From the NCBI GenBank assembly GCA_035578175.1, contig JAQMRL010000004.1:35790401-35854400 (forward strand): a stretch of DNA of 64,000 nucleotides, given 5' to 3'. Of the stretch, positions 24,047-34,782 are shown in pieces (within the stretch, counting starts at the first letter, position 1; every line of letters begins with the position of its first letter). Made by a program: the position numbers and the translations under genes. This DNA is from Catonia carolina (lineage: Eukaryota; Arthropoda; Insecta; Hemiptera; Achilidae). A model generated the notes under the pieces. It was not told where the DNA came from and made no database searches. It was given only the letters and a program-made list of their open reading frames with translations.

Positions 24047-24504
24047 CAGTGGTCACCAACTGCAGGAGCTCTAGAGAGTAATTTATTTTTGTATGCAGAT
24101 CTTATTTTCGTGTGAGATGTATTTTTTTTACGTTTAGGCTGTCTGCGTGCTGAGAGAAACTAGTGATGTCAACACGATATTTATCCAAGTTTCCTTTAAC
24201 AGAGTTGCTGCTTGCTGGACAAGTTTACGGCCGCGTTCAGTATGTAAGCAACTCGTAATAACGCCGCGCTACAAAATACAAAAAACCTAAAACTTTTGTT
24301 TTCAACCCTGAAGTAGTTTGACACTTTTTCACATTTTATCGCTCAAACCTTTTCTAAATCAACAATGGTATTAACTTTTAGCGCAATTACCATTCCTGAA
24401 TTTTCACAGTTGGCAAGGTAGACCGAAGTAAAACGTTGGCCGGACCGTGACAATCTCATCAAAATTTTAAACAGGCCCTGATAAAATTTAGTTGTTGACC
24501 ACTG
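24047..24504. mobile_element. Non-autonomous hAT-type element
   Basis: The left end is CAGTGGTCACCAACT and the complemented right end is CAGTGGTCAACAACT, 14 of 15 matching. The flanking octamers CGCTAGAC (24039-24046) and AGCTGGAC (24505-24512) match at 6 of 8 positions, as for a decayed 8-bp hAT duplication. CAG/TG ends fit hAT. There is no coding frame. Confidence 0.6.
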
Positions 24505-25165
24505 AGCTGGACAAATAATTCGTACACTCCTGTGACTCCTGGAGGGGGTTCGTAAGAAGTGTCTAGGGGTCGCGAAATACAGGGAAAAATATTTATTTTT
24601 ATAGTTATTTGTTTAATAAAGAGGCACAAAAATTGTACATTACTTTTAAAACTTTTTTCAACTCAATTAACACGAAACTTGGACATGTTTGGGATTAACC
24701 AATTTTTGAATGTCTGTATTTATTTTTGTAACACAAAACGATTTCTGGATTTGGGTTTCAAATTCAACTTTATAGACAATCCTTGTTCACAGAGTAGGGT
24801 GTGGCAAATGGGTTCAAAATTTTCAACGCTACTCTGGACAGTTCTGGGTATTCCTTTTCAGTAATTAATCCAAAATTTGTTGGCACAAGCATTGGTGTAA
24901 GTTATGCCTGATCAATTGATAGCTCTATCTTGATAGTTGACCATAAAGCCGAACACTTAGCTCAGCATTTTGTACAGCTTGCACATTAACCGGATTAACT
25001 GTTACAGATATCCAGTCATATCTTTAAATAAAGTTATTTATATCCTTAAGTAAACATTACAATTATTGTAGATTTTTTAATATTTTGTTATATTATTCTC
25101 AGGGGGTTGGTAAAATACTCATCCTAAAAAGGAGGTCGCGGTGTCAGAAAAGTTGAGACTCACTG
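24505..25165. mobile_element. Degenerate hAT-like sequence
   Basis: The right end, complemented, reads CAGTGAGTCTCAACTTTTCT followed by GACACCGCGACC. Upstream there is GGGGGTTCGTAAGAAGTG and TAGGGGTCGCGAAAT, a style common in hAT termini. Just beyond (25166-25190) is TTTAGACCAACCCGGTGGGT, the complemented head of SINE-1. An old hAT inserted into a SINE-1 is therefore likely. Whether its left end is the one at 24047 or has been lost cannot be decided here. Confidence 0.4.
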
Positions 25166-25190
25166 CTTTAGACCAACCCGGTGGGTTTTA

Positions 25191-26504
25191 ACGGCAAGTA
25201 GAAAGAAATTGATACAGTTTAAAAAATGATAGTTTTTGATGGTATAATTACATTATAAATTAAATACAACTTTTATAAAGTTATAGTAATAGTTACCTAC
25301 ACTGAACCAATACTTAATAACATTATATTCACTAATTTTCATATATGAAAAAGTGTAAAAATAAATAAAAAAGCTTTTTTATTTTATTCAACTAAATCTA
25401 AGTAAAGATAAAATTAGAACTAAGTAGAGTATATTACTACTAGAACACTACTACAGTATATTAGAGGAAATTTTAACTTTTCAATAAATTATAATTTTTC
25501 ATTCATTAGTACGGCTTTATTTAAATATTCTAATTTGCTTGAATAATTTTGTAAATTTTGTAATGTGTTTCTTTCACAGTAAATTTTAATTTTCTCATTT
25601 CTGTAGGTTATTATTTAGGGTATTGCAAAAAAGGTATAGTTACAAACGTCAATTATGATGAAACCTATGAACTTCATTAATTCAAAATTAAATTTTTAAC
25701 TTAATTATCTTGTAAATTTCCATGAATTTTGAATGACAAATTTAGATTTATTATTAATAAATAACAAAATATTCGCTATTGAAGAACTATCATTCAATAA
25801 ATTATATTTATAGTATTTTTCATAGGATACTGCATAATATTTAAGTATCAGAGATATTTAAATAAAAATATTTCCTTAAATATTTAAATTACAAATTGAT
25901 ATAACTTGTTTTATTGCAAACTGTTCATTTGAATTTGAAGAATTTCTTAATTTTAACATTCCATTAGCGATCGGAATTATTTTATTGAAGGAATATATTT
26001 AAATTACATGTAGCTTTTAGATAGAAACACAAAGAAAAAATCTTTGATGTAACATTTTGTAAGATTCCATTGAAAGTATTTTAGGGACGCTAAATGCTTG
26101 TAACGCTAAATATTTTTATTTATTTATATATTTTGTCTAGTAAAAAAATGTTTCCTTTTTTCTTTCATGTATATTTCTGGTTCAGTAATTCAGATGAAAC
26201 GTTTTAAGAAAATATAATAATACAAGATGGAAATTAAGAAATGAAATATTCAAAATAAAATATTTCTAAATTATTTATTTACATTGCTATTCAAAGTATT
26301 GCATTGATAAATAAATACAAACTTTTGTAAATAAAATTCAATTTTTGATACAATTTTTTATATTTCGTTAGTTTGTATATACGCAAATATATAGACTAAC
26401 AGAAAAGAAACAATAGTACGAAGCACAATTTTCTTTTATTCATAAAAATTTAAAGTTAAACACTTACATGACTTTTCTAATGAAAGTAATGAAAAATAAA
26501 AACA
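25191..26504. other. Very AT-rich stretch, nothing recognised
   Basis: Long A/T-dominated text without any shared repeat, frame or RNA feature that I can identify. Confidence 0.55.
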
Positions 26505-27148
26505 AATATTAGTTTGAGTGGATGAAACTAAATTAGAGATAACCTCTGTTAAACTGGATTTTGGTGAGCAAAATAGAAAAAATTAAAAATTGACGCTAAA
26601 CTGAGCTTAACGTTGTAGGTTTCTTAATTTTCTATACCTTAAACGGTATAAATTTCCCTCGTAAAATGCGTATTAAAGCCACAATTCTTAAAAATCCATT
26701 TTTATCACGAGTAAAGCGTACAACCCCCTCCCAACAAACCGCAGTCACACCACTCACCCCACAATGTCCCACACAAAAATGTACAAATTAGGCGATTTTG
26801 AACAAAATTTTAATAGCCATTTTTGAGAATATCGTAAAAAAAGAAAAATCGCACTAATAAAATGCTACTTCCAACGCAGAATTTTAATTAAAATCTTTGA
26901 TTCGAGTTTTCTTAATTTAAATTTCAACTTGAGTTATTTTGTTCATAGCATACGGTTGTTCATACGGACAAACAAACAGACATGCATAGAGATACATGCA
27001 TAGTAATCGACAAAAACTTATTTTTTGGGCTCACAGGATCGGAGACGTGTATTCCCGGTGAAAACTTGATTTACAAAAATTGACATAAAACATTGTATTT
27101 CTTTCCTATGTATTACTGGCTACATCTGCATATGGGACAAGAGCAAAT
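26505..27148 (+). repeat. C-repeat, 5'-truncated, upstream of tandem pair
   Basis: It shares TTGACGCTAAACTGAG, GTTGTAGGTTTCTTAATTTT, the TAAAATGCGTATTAAAGCC block, the GACGTGTATTCCCGGTGAAA block and an end near GGGACAAGAGCAAA with the next copy. Its internal simple-sequence part is short, with no long CA tract. Confidence 0.65.
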
Positions 27149-27156
27149 AAAAATAT

Positions 27157-28139
27157 AAAAATCTGGTGTGAAACACTCACACAACTTTCTCTTGCCAATA
27201 TAAATAATTAACAATAAACCTAACATTAGTAATAAAACATTAGAAATAAACAAACAACTAATCTCAAAAATATAACCATATTTCAATCATGAGTGAAACA
27301 CGCAAAATGAAATTCGAACTCAGTTTGGTTTAAAAATACGGAAAATCACTCTTTCTCTCTAAACTAGGCTCTTTAGAGAAAAATGCTCTCAATAAAAGTT
27401 GTAGATCTTTTAATTTTGTATAAATTTGGTTATATACAATTTTGTCGTAAAATGCATACTAAGGCCAAAATCTTTAAAAAATCGATTTTTCACACGTTTT
27501 CGTGAGAAAAAATCAGAAAATCGCTAATTACTGCTAAACTAAGCGTCATACAAAAAAATGTTTGAAACAGAAGTTGTAGGTTTTTAAATTTTCTACAACT
27601 TTTATTATATAAGTTTTTGCGCTAAAATTTATATTAAAGCCGTAATCTTAAAAAAACAACGTTTTTACGTGAAAACAGCCTCACCGAGAATTTCAGCAAA
27701 CATGGCGCCTACCCTATCTTGTAGAGAATAAAAAATTGAGTAAAATAGGCGATTTTAAAAAAAATCGTAGGACCAGTTTTTGAGAAAATCGCAAAAAACT
27801 GAAAAATTATACGAATAAACTAAGTTACTACTACTTCCGGTTGACCGATTTTGATGAAAATGTTCGTGTCGCGTCCGGTAGTGGTATGTAACTTAAGTTT
27901 CAAGTTTCAAGTTCGTACGATGTTCCGTTCTTGAGATATTCTGTTCACACACAGACACACACACACACAGACACACACACACACACACACAGAGACACAC
28001 ACACAGACCAATCGCTAAAAACATGTTTTTTGGGTTCAGGGGGTCTGAAAACGTATAGATCCGGTGAAAAATCGATTTCGAAAAATCGACATGAAAACAA
28101 TACTTTCCTTCCTATATATTCATATAGGCAAGAGAAAGT
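27157..28139 (+). repeat. C-repeat, full length reference copy
   Basis: The left end is AAAATCTGGTGTGAAACACT then ACTTTCTCTTGCCAATAT (from 27184). The right end, complemented, is ACTTTCTCTTGCCTATAT. These are short subterminal inverted repeats of about 17 bp. Inside is a two-unit tandem duplication of about 175 bp (27341-27515 and 27516-27690), each containing GTTGTAG plus TTTT-rich text and a TAAAGCC-like word. Then come ACTTCCGGTTGACCGATTTT, a CA tract and the GACCAATCGCTAAAAACATG block. No frame is credible, and the transposon class is unknown. Confidence 0.7.
27947..28011. repeat. (CA)n microsatellite inside C-repeat
   Basis: CA dinucleotides interrupted by GA steps, in the same place where other copies show only a vestige. 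Confidence 0.9.
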
Positions 28140-28884
28140 AAAAAAGTTTAATTATAAAAAGTTTAATCCAATAGAATGCCAACTCTGACGAAGGCATCAA
28201 ACAACAGCAAATAGAAAGAACATCAACAGATAAAAATAATTTTATTATAAAATAATATCGGTACCATTAAATGTAAATTACGATATTATAATGCAGTTTT
28301 GAAACGTAAAACATTATATGCATCAAAATGTATTTTCCAAAAATAAAAACTCTCAAGGAAAATATATGCTCGCCAAATAATTCACGTGGGCACATAGGTT
28401 AAAAAGTTGTACGGAGGTATTATGGGATGAATAATAGTAATAAAATGAGGTTCTATGAGAAAGAAAAATTCAGATTTTATGAAAATATCTAGAGAAAGTA
28501 CCAGAAATTAGTTTTAAGAGACAATTTTATTTAATAGATACAAAAATTATAAAACACAGAGAAGATAATTCATAGAAAATTTATGAAAGAGATGAAGGTA
28601 CTAGATGGTATAGTTGACAGAACTGAATTTATAAAACAGGTTAGAGAATTTGAAGGGTCTTAAGGGAAAGAGAAGACAAATGACAAAAAGAAAGAAAGAG
28701 TTTAGTAAAACAATGAAGACTGCTGAGTAAAGTAGGAAAATAGTAACGAAAAAGAGAAAACATCAACGTGGGAAAAAATTTTATGTGGTACTCATTAGAT
28801 CAAAACTATAAGATTAGAAGAACTATAAAAAATTAGGATAAACCTAGATTAATTTACTTATTTACTAATTTTCAGTCAATATAT
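28140..28884. other. Unclassified stretch, purine-rich in part
   Basis: 28380-28760 is A/G-rich and reads like decayed coding sequence on the plus strand (for example DRTEFIKQVREFEG), but I cannot match it to a family. Confidence 0.35.
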
Positions 28885-29603
28885 TGTGACACTTATCTCT
28901 GAGTCCGTTACGGAATCTGGGTAAATTAAATAATTAACACACGAAAGTTTAAAATTACAATTATTTATTACAACTAATAATTACAATTAAATAAGTGACT
29001 AAAATCTACAATAATATTACAATTAAATTATTTAATAAAAAACAAATTAATTATTATTAACTAATACAATAGATAACAAACAATTTACTTAATATTACTC
29101 ACAAAAATTATACAAAATAAACGTTAAACAATACACAATAACGTTTAACTTTTCAAACGTAACCGTTAAGCATTACCCCATTCACTCACTCAAACACAGA
29201 CAAACCAAGACAGAAACTACACAGTAAATAAACTGTATATAGGTGGGCTAATGGAGAGTTCGAGAAAAGCCAGAGATTTTTGATATATTAATAAAATACA
29301 AAATTCTTCTGATGGCTTCTGGATAAATTTTAACAACTGTAAACAAATTAAGATTGAATATAAGGTGTTACAAAAAGACCAATTATCTAAATAGGTACCC
29401 ACCCCGCTCCTTCACAATAATCGTTCGACAAAAGGCGGCCTACCTGTGCTTTTCAACTATTTATAACTATTTCTTGGAAACTATTATTACTCTTACTTTA
29501 ATACTCTATTTTTATTACTCTTGATGCTATTTACGTAAACATTTTTTTAGTCTCGGTCCTTCCGGAAATTCTGGTACACTCTTTCCTTTTCGATATTGTC
29601 ACA
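28885..29603 (-). mobile_element. Solo LTR, second family (copy 1)
   Basis: On the minus strand it begins TGTGACAATATCGAAAAGG and ends GATAAGTGTCACA, giving a 7-bp TGTGACA/TGTCACA inverted terminus that fits LTR ends. It aligns along its length with the interrupted copy at 54668-57897, including a CTATATAC in the TATA position, GTCTTGG after it, and AAATTATTTAATTGTAAT-like text near the 3' end. The flanks do not form a clean duplication. No internal retroelement genes adjoin it. Confidence 0.75.
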
Positions 29604-30186
29604 ATGATATTTAATTCTAGGAAATTGGGGTTGGTGTGTTTCTGTAAATCTACTCCTATATTTTACTTTTCACAGTAATGTAAGCTGTTAATTGGTTCTG
29701 TTCAACATAAAGTACATGGATACATACGACGTGTCAGTGGTATTTTGTTCGAGTATAACCATATAGCTTCAACTAATGTCTTAACATGTAAATTGTACAA
29801 TCTAGTAATGCTAATTATTTCAGTACAAACCATGATCTCAAACTTCAATAACAGATCTATCAAATGCAATAATAACCAATTTCTGAACTTCTAGGATTTA
29901 GAATACTAAGAATCAGTTACATGAAATTGAATACAGTAAATGAATACAACGATTTAATTTAATATTACAACCACGGTTAGTCAGTGAAAAAGGAGATAGT
30001 AAAAATTGCCAGAAGTATTTTTATAAAACTCTCCAATAACACAAGCTAACAAAGTTCGTAATTCGGACTTCATATCGACATGAAGCTTATATGGGGAGTA
30101 TGTCAGTATTAAGCGTAACTCTTTATATGGTAAACGCAAACATCACTCTTACAATAAACAGACAAACCTCTAAAGACCTTTATCAA
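29604..30186. other. AT-rich stretch, nothing recognised
   Basis: No gene, RNA or shared repeat was recognised. Confidence 0.5.
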
Positions 30187-30545
30187 ACTCTAAAACAGTC
30201 CAGAACCTTTTCCAAAACACACCAACCCCAAAACAGTTATCTAAACACCTAGAGAACACTTAACTGAACTCTAAAACAATCCAGAACCCTTCCGAGGTCC
30301 GTTAAGATTTTTCTAAACTGCTAGGGCACACTATATTAATTTCTAAAAGTTTCTTTCCGACCCAAGGATACCTTAAAGAGTTTTTTAAACATCTAGGGCA
30401 CACTTTAGAAATCTCTTAAACAACCCAGCACCCTATCTGACTCAACCCATGACACCTTACCTTATTTCCAACCGCTAGCCTATATTTCAGTGTTCTCTAA
30501 AACAACTTAGAACCCTTTCCAAGCCAAAGGTACCTATTATCCATA
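30187..30545. repeat. Degenerate minisatellite, period about 70-83 bp
   Basis: The word (T/C)TCTAAAACA or a variant starts near 30187, 30268, 30338, 30409 and 30492. Each is followed by a CCAGAACCC(T/TT)CC-like word and then by an AAAC(A/T)(C/T)CTAGGGCACACT-like word. This gives about five diverged units. No coding sense was recognised. Confidence 0.6.
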
Positions 30546-30905
30546 TACTAACAGTCTACTGTTCTGTTCTGAAATCGTTCGTTTTAAACAACAGTTTGGC
30601 ATGGTGTAATAAATATACTACCTCTAAGAATAATTTTTGCGTTAAAATTGCTGCTTTCTACGAATTTCGAAAAATTATTTAAACATCTCAGAATTCATTC
30701 TAAATCTGGAATGGAAATATATTAACCTTAATCTTAATTTATGAGTGTTAGCATTGTGTAATTATCGCTGTAGACTGAAGAAAAATGTAGGCTGCAATTT
30801 AGGCTAAATCAGAACTATAAAACAATAAAATTCTTATTAAACTTTATTCTGTATTTTGTATACTTCTGTAAAGAATAAACTGTAGTTGTCATAACTTTAT
30901 AAGTT
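30546..30905. other. AT-rich stretch, nothing recognised
   Basis: No gene, RNA or shared repeat was recognised. Confidence 0.5.
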
Positions 30906-31250
30906 ATAACAGCTCCAGTTTATTCTGTACAGAAGTGAGGCATGGATAACAACAAAAACCCAAAAGCGGAGAATCCAGATGGCAGAGATGAGATTTCTGC
31001 GAAAGACAAAGGGTTGTACACGCTTGGAAAAAAATCAGGAATGAGGAAATAAGGTCCGAATTGGATATTTACAACTTGAACGAAAACATAAAGGGTTATT
31101 GCCAAATTTGTACATAGAACATGGCAAGGATGTCCCATCATGGGATACCTAAGCAGGCGCACTGGTATGCTCCAGAAGAAAAGAGGGATATTGGTAGACC
31201 TAGGAATAGATGGTGATAGATGTTATAGTTTCTGAGTTCGGAACAGGTTG
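30906..31250 (+). pseudogene. LINE ORF2 C-terminal remnant
   Basis: Plus-strand frames read ILYRSEAWITTKTQKRRIQM, AEMRFLRKTKGCTRLEKIRN and EEIRSELDIYNLNENIKGY, followed by EEKRDIGRPRNRW. This is the typical segment after the RT domain of many arthropod LINEs, ending with the 'GRPR.RW' word. Several stops and shifts make it a pseudogene. No RT catalytic box is present. It is a different subfamily from the 34.7-37.5 kb LINE. Confidence 0.65.
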
Positions 31251-31442
31251 CGGCCTAATCTTTGGTTGGAAAAAAAGAACTGTAAAACAATGACAACCCA
31301 CTAATCTACGTTTACATTTACCACGAACTCCAACGTCAGCTAAGAAGAAGCTGGAGCAGAGATTTAGGATAAATTTTACTAGTCATTAGAGTATTTACTT
31401 CTTAATAAACACAAATTATTAAACTAATGTAATCTGTAAGTT

Positions 31443-31990
31443 TTGTATGTTAATTTTATCAACATAATGGCATTTGAACTTAAGGGTCCTAATGAGTGGT
31501 GTTCGCCTCAAAAGCGGTCAAGAGATTTAACAAAAGTTAAAAATATGTGTTTTGAACCGCTACTTTGTCAACCAAATTGAGTGCTAAATTGTTGATAATT
31601 TTAAATAGTGTTCGTGTGGAATGCGTAGTTTGGCAGTCTGTGATGATGTGTTTGATTGAAAGTGGCGTGTTACAATGTGTACAATGTTGTACTTCATCTT
31701 TCTTCAGTAAGTGTTTATGTGTAAATGTAGAGTGTCCAATACGTAATCGTGTAAGTAGTACTTGATGCCTTCGAAACTCCAAGTGAGGCTTTGGGTTTTC
31801 AAAAATATGTTCTCTGATGTAGTGAAGTTTCGTTGGAGGATGTTGAAACGAAATTTGTTTCCAGTGTTTTGGTTAGGTAGGTGTCTTTTTATATCTTTAT
31901 GAGACGAGAGTAGTTTTTCTATCAGTGGGGTCTTTAACGCCTCTTTGGCAGCTGTGTCCGCTGTCTCATTTCCGTGTAACCGTATAATTT
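31443..31990 (-). pseudogene. LINE with RNase H domain, C-terminal remnant
   Basis: On the minus strand 31990-31783 carries HGNETADTAAKEAL, the GNE-AD-AAK motif of the RNase H domain of some LINEs. The 81-codon frame at 31782-31537 follows with LTRLRIGHSTFTHKHLL and CTHCNTPLSIKHIITDC, a C-x2-C-x8-H-x4-C zinc-binding pattern seen downstream of that domain. A frame change separates the two parts. The RT domain is missing. A second copy of the same family is at 46880-47200 on the plus strand. Confidence 0.75.
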
Positions 31991-33091
31991 TTTTTTAATT
32001 TCACAAAATTACAGATTTGATATAATTGGAAAATCATATTTATATATGTTATTTTTATTTTTCATTGTATAATACTATTTTTCATATTTATTTTGTCTAA
32101 ATTTTCATTGAACCTAACTAATTTATATTCTGTTTTTATTGATGACCTTATTATATTTGTTTGTGTCTGAAAATTTTGCACTACATGTATTTATATGTAA
32201 TGTGTTCGCTAATGACCTTGTAGTTGATGCGACCTTAAATAAATAAGTTAAAAATATATTTATTGGTTGTAGAAAGCTGCGCAAGTGAAATAATTGAATA
32301 TTGAAAACGAAAAATATTTTTTTAGTTTAAATATTTTCTCAATTTACCATTTAGTGAAAACAGTATTGAAATCGGCAAAACTGATAAAAATAAATAAGTA
32401 GGGCTACATTCTTGATTGAAGTTCTGCGAGAAAGTCAGCCATTTTTCCGACAATTTATTTATTAATATTACTGCTATTTTGAGGTTAAATTACAATTCAA
32501 TACCAAAGTTTGTTTTTATTTATTTATTTATTCTAGTACTATTCGGTTGTCAGTGAGCATTCTCTATTCCAGTCAATATTGGTCACATATGTTTTGAAAA
32601 CCGATTACTCTACCATGCCAACTTCCTTTATTGTAACGCTATATTCGTGCAATGAATTTTTACGATTCTGTTGTAAAATTTTGTAAAGGACTTTATTATA
32701 TTTTTAGTGAAACTTTATGATCCTTGTTATTGATCTATTATTTAAAGTTTTCATTGCATTAAATAAAAGATTGCCGCTGTGGAGCGGTGGTCACATACCA
32801 GACTAAAAAACTACAGATTCTTAATTTGTTTCTCAGTTTAAGTTTAAGAATGTTTTTTACCCTTCCATACATCTATGTATTTCTTTAACCCCATTGTAGT
32901 AGTTATTGATTAAGCAGTACATTTTAATTTTAATAAATAAACAACAATATATAGTGTATTTTATACCTTCTTATCTTAGATTTATATTATTATAATTTTC
33001 TTAAATTGAAGGATTCTTTTTATTTTTACCTTACGGTTATTACAAAAAGTTTTCATATAAAATTATGAAAACTTATAAAAGTTTTCATAAA
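31991..33091. other. AT-rich stretch with a LINE-tail-like end
   Basis: Around 32209-32247 the text AATGACCTTGTAGTTGATGC then TAAATAAATAA resembles a LINE 3' end. At 32770-32800 GCCGCTGTGGAGCGGTGG looks faintly tRNA-like. Nothing else was recognised. Confidence 0.35.
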
Positions 33092-33366
33092 AATCAGCTG
33101 TTTAACAGCTGATTTTTGGAGACGAAGGTTCCTGGTTCAAATCCTAGTAGAGGTAGTTACTTTTATACGGATTTGAGTACTAGACAGTTGTTACCGGTGT
33201 TCTTTGATGGTTGGGGTTCAATTAACCATAATCTCTCAGGAATGGTCGACCTGAGTGTGTACAAGACTACACCTCATTTACACTTCATACTTCATCCTCA
33301 TCTCATTGGGTCATGGGGTTGCTTATTGTTCTGAATTGAACAGATTGCAACGTACACACATTAGGA
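33092..33366 (+). mobile_element. SINE-1 copy, truncated in its head
   Basis: It starts inside the head at AAATCAGCTGTTTAACAGCT, keeps the B-box-like GGTTCAAATCC, and has one of the best-preserved bodies. It ends GATTGCAACGTACACACATT. Confidence 0.8.
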
Positions 33367-34189
33367 ATTACAAAAAAAGGTTTCAAATACATTTTCTATC
33401 GACTATATCAACAAACTTGCGTTTCCAAACAAATTACAAATTTTCTTTTCGTAACAATATCATCTTATCCCGTTAACTTTATTGAGTTCATAATAATATA
33501 CTATCGTTTTATCGCAAGTTAATATTACTTTATAATTTACATAAATTTTGTCAGCTACTGTCAAAAATAGTATACAGATTTTTCAACACAGTAAAGCGCT
33601 TATTTCATGAAAATCGCTTATTTCAGAATCTGCTGATTCAAAATAAATAAAACTTTGTTTAAAACTTACAACAAGTAGACAAGTAATTCTTACACTTTAT
33701 AACTATTAGTAAATTACAATAATCTAATTAACATAATTGATTTCAAAACGTTTTGAAAACTTAAAAACATAACTGAAAGAACAAAACGGCCGTTTATAAT
33801 GAAATAAATAATTAATTCCTTACTCCCAATTGTGTGTGTAAAATTATAACAATAGTACAACCATTTGCTTGTTGCAGCGAATGTATTTCAGTACCGTACG
33901 CATAAACGTTTTCTAACGCAAACACTGACTTATGTTATATGCGTTGTAGAAAAGAATGGTTGAGGTAAAAAATTGTTCGGCCCTTTATTTAAGTAGAACG
34001 GAAAAAGAACTGTTTTTGAAACGGTAGCAGTATTAAAACAAAATATCCGATTTTATTTTCAAAGTACATTCACATTATAGACAAAACTGTGATTTCTAAC
34101 ACACTTGTACTTAGTGTTTTATATTCAGCCTGGAGACAATAACTGACGTGTTAACGCTCATTATCGTAATATCCTTTATGATATTAAAC
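33367..34189. other. AT-rich stretch, nothing recognised
   Basis: No gene, RNA or shared repeat was recognised. Confidence 0.5.
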
Positions 34190-34236
34190 CCTCTAAAGGT
34201 TCAAACCAGCCTTTCGGCAGATGACCGAACCAAAGG
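34190..34236 (-). repeat. B-repeat terminal scrap
   Basis: CTAAAGGTTCAAACCAGCCT then TTCGGCAGATGACC matches the terminal 45 bp of the B-repeat. Confidence 0.6.
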
Positions 34237-34737
34237 CAACATGTAATATCTAATAAAAACTTGGTAATTCGTACGCAAATTTCCATACCTTCTAAAAATT
34301 TTTATTTAAAAAACTGACGAAGAAATCAATGGAGAAAAGGATAAGCTTAATGTATTATTAAAATTTTGACTGAAAACATTACTGAGAGCCATTGGTAGTG
34401 CCCTTGGTAGGTAAGGAATATAGATCTACACAAGATATACGAGTATCTTAAAATCACTTTTAAGTGCAGTGAGATAAGAAGATTTACAATTAAACATGGT
34501 CACTTACATGGTCAAATCAATCCACAAGCAGCTTAACTTCTCGACAATGAAAAGTTCCAAGAATGCTGAAGAATGCTTAAGAGGATAGCCCTTCGAGCTA
34601 GTGTAACAGTGCAGCATGATTTAAGTGCTAAGTTACTGAACAATGAAAGGACTATGCAGTTTTATTTAGTTTTTCGATATTATGAAAAGAAATTATGGTT
34701 GGTCTTTTAACCAGTTTTAATTAACAAAACACAAACC
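34237..34737. other. Unclassified stretch before the LINE
   Basis: Nothing recognised. Its last bases, AAAACACAAACC at 34726-34737, form the left half of the LINE's target duplication. Confidence 0.5.
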
Positions 34738-34782
34738 TACTAGTAGTTCAAATCTACTAACAAAACGTATACGATAATCAAT

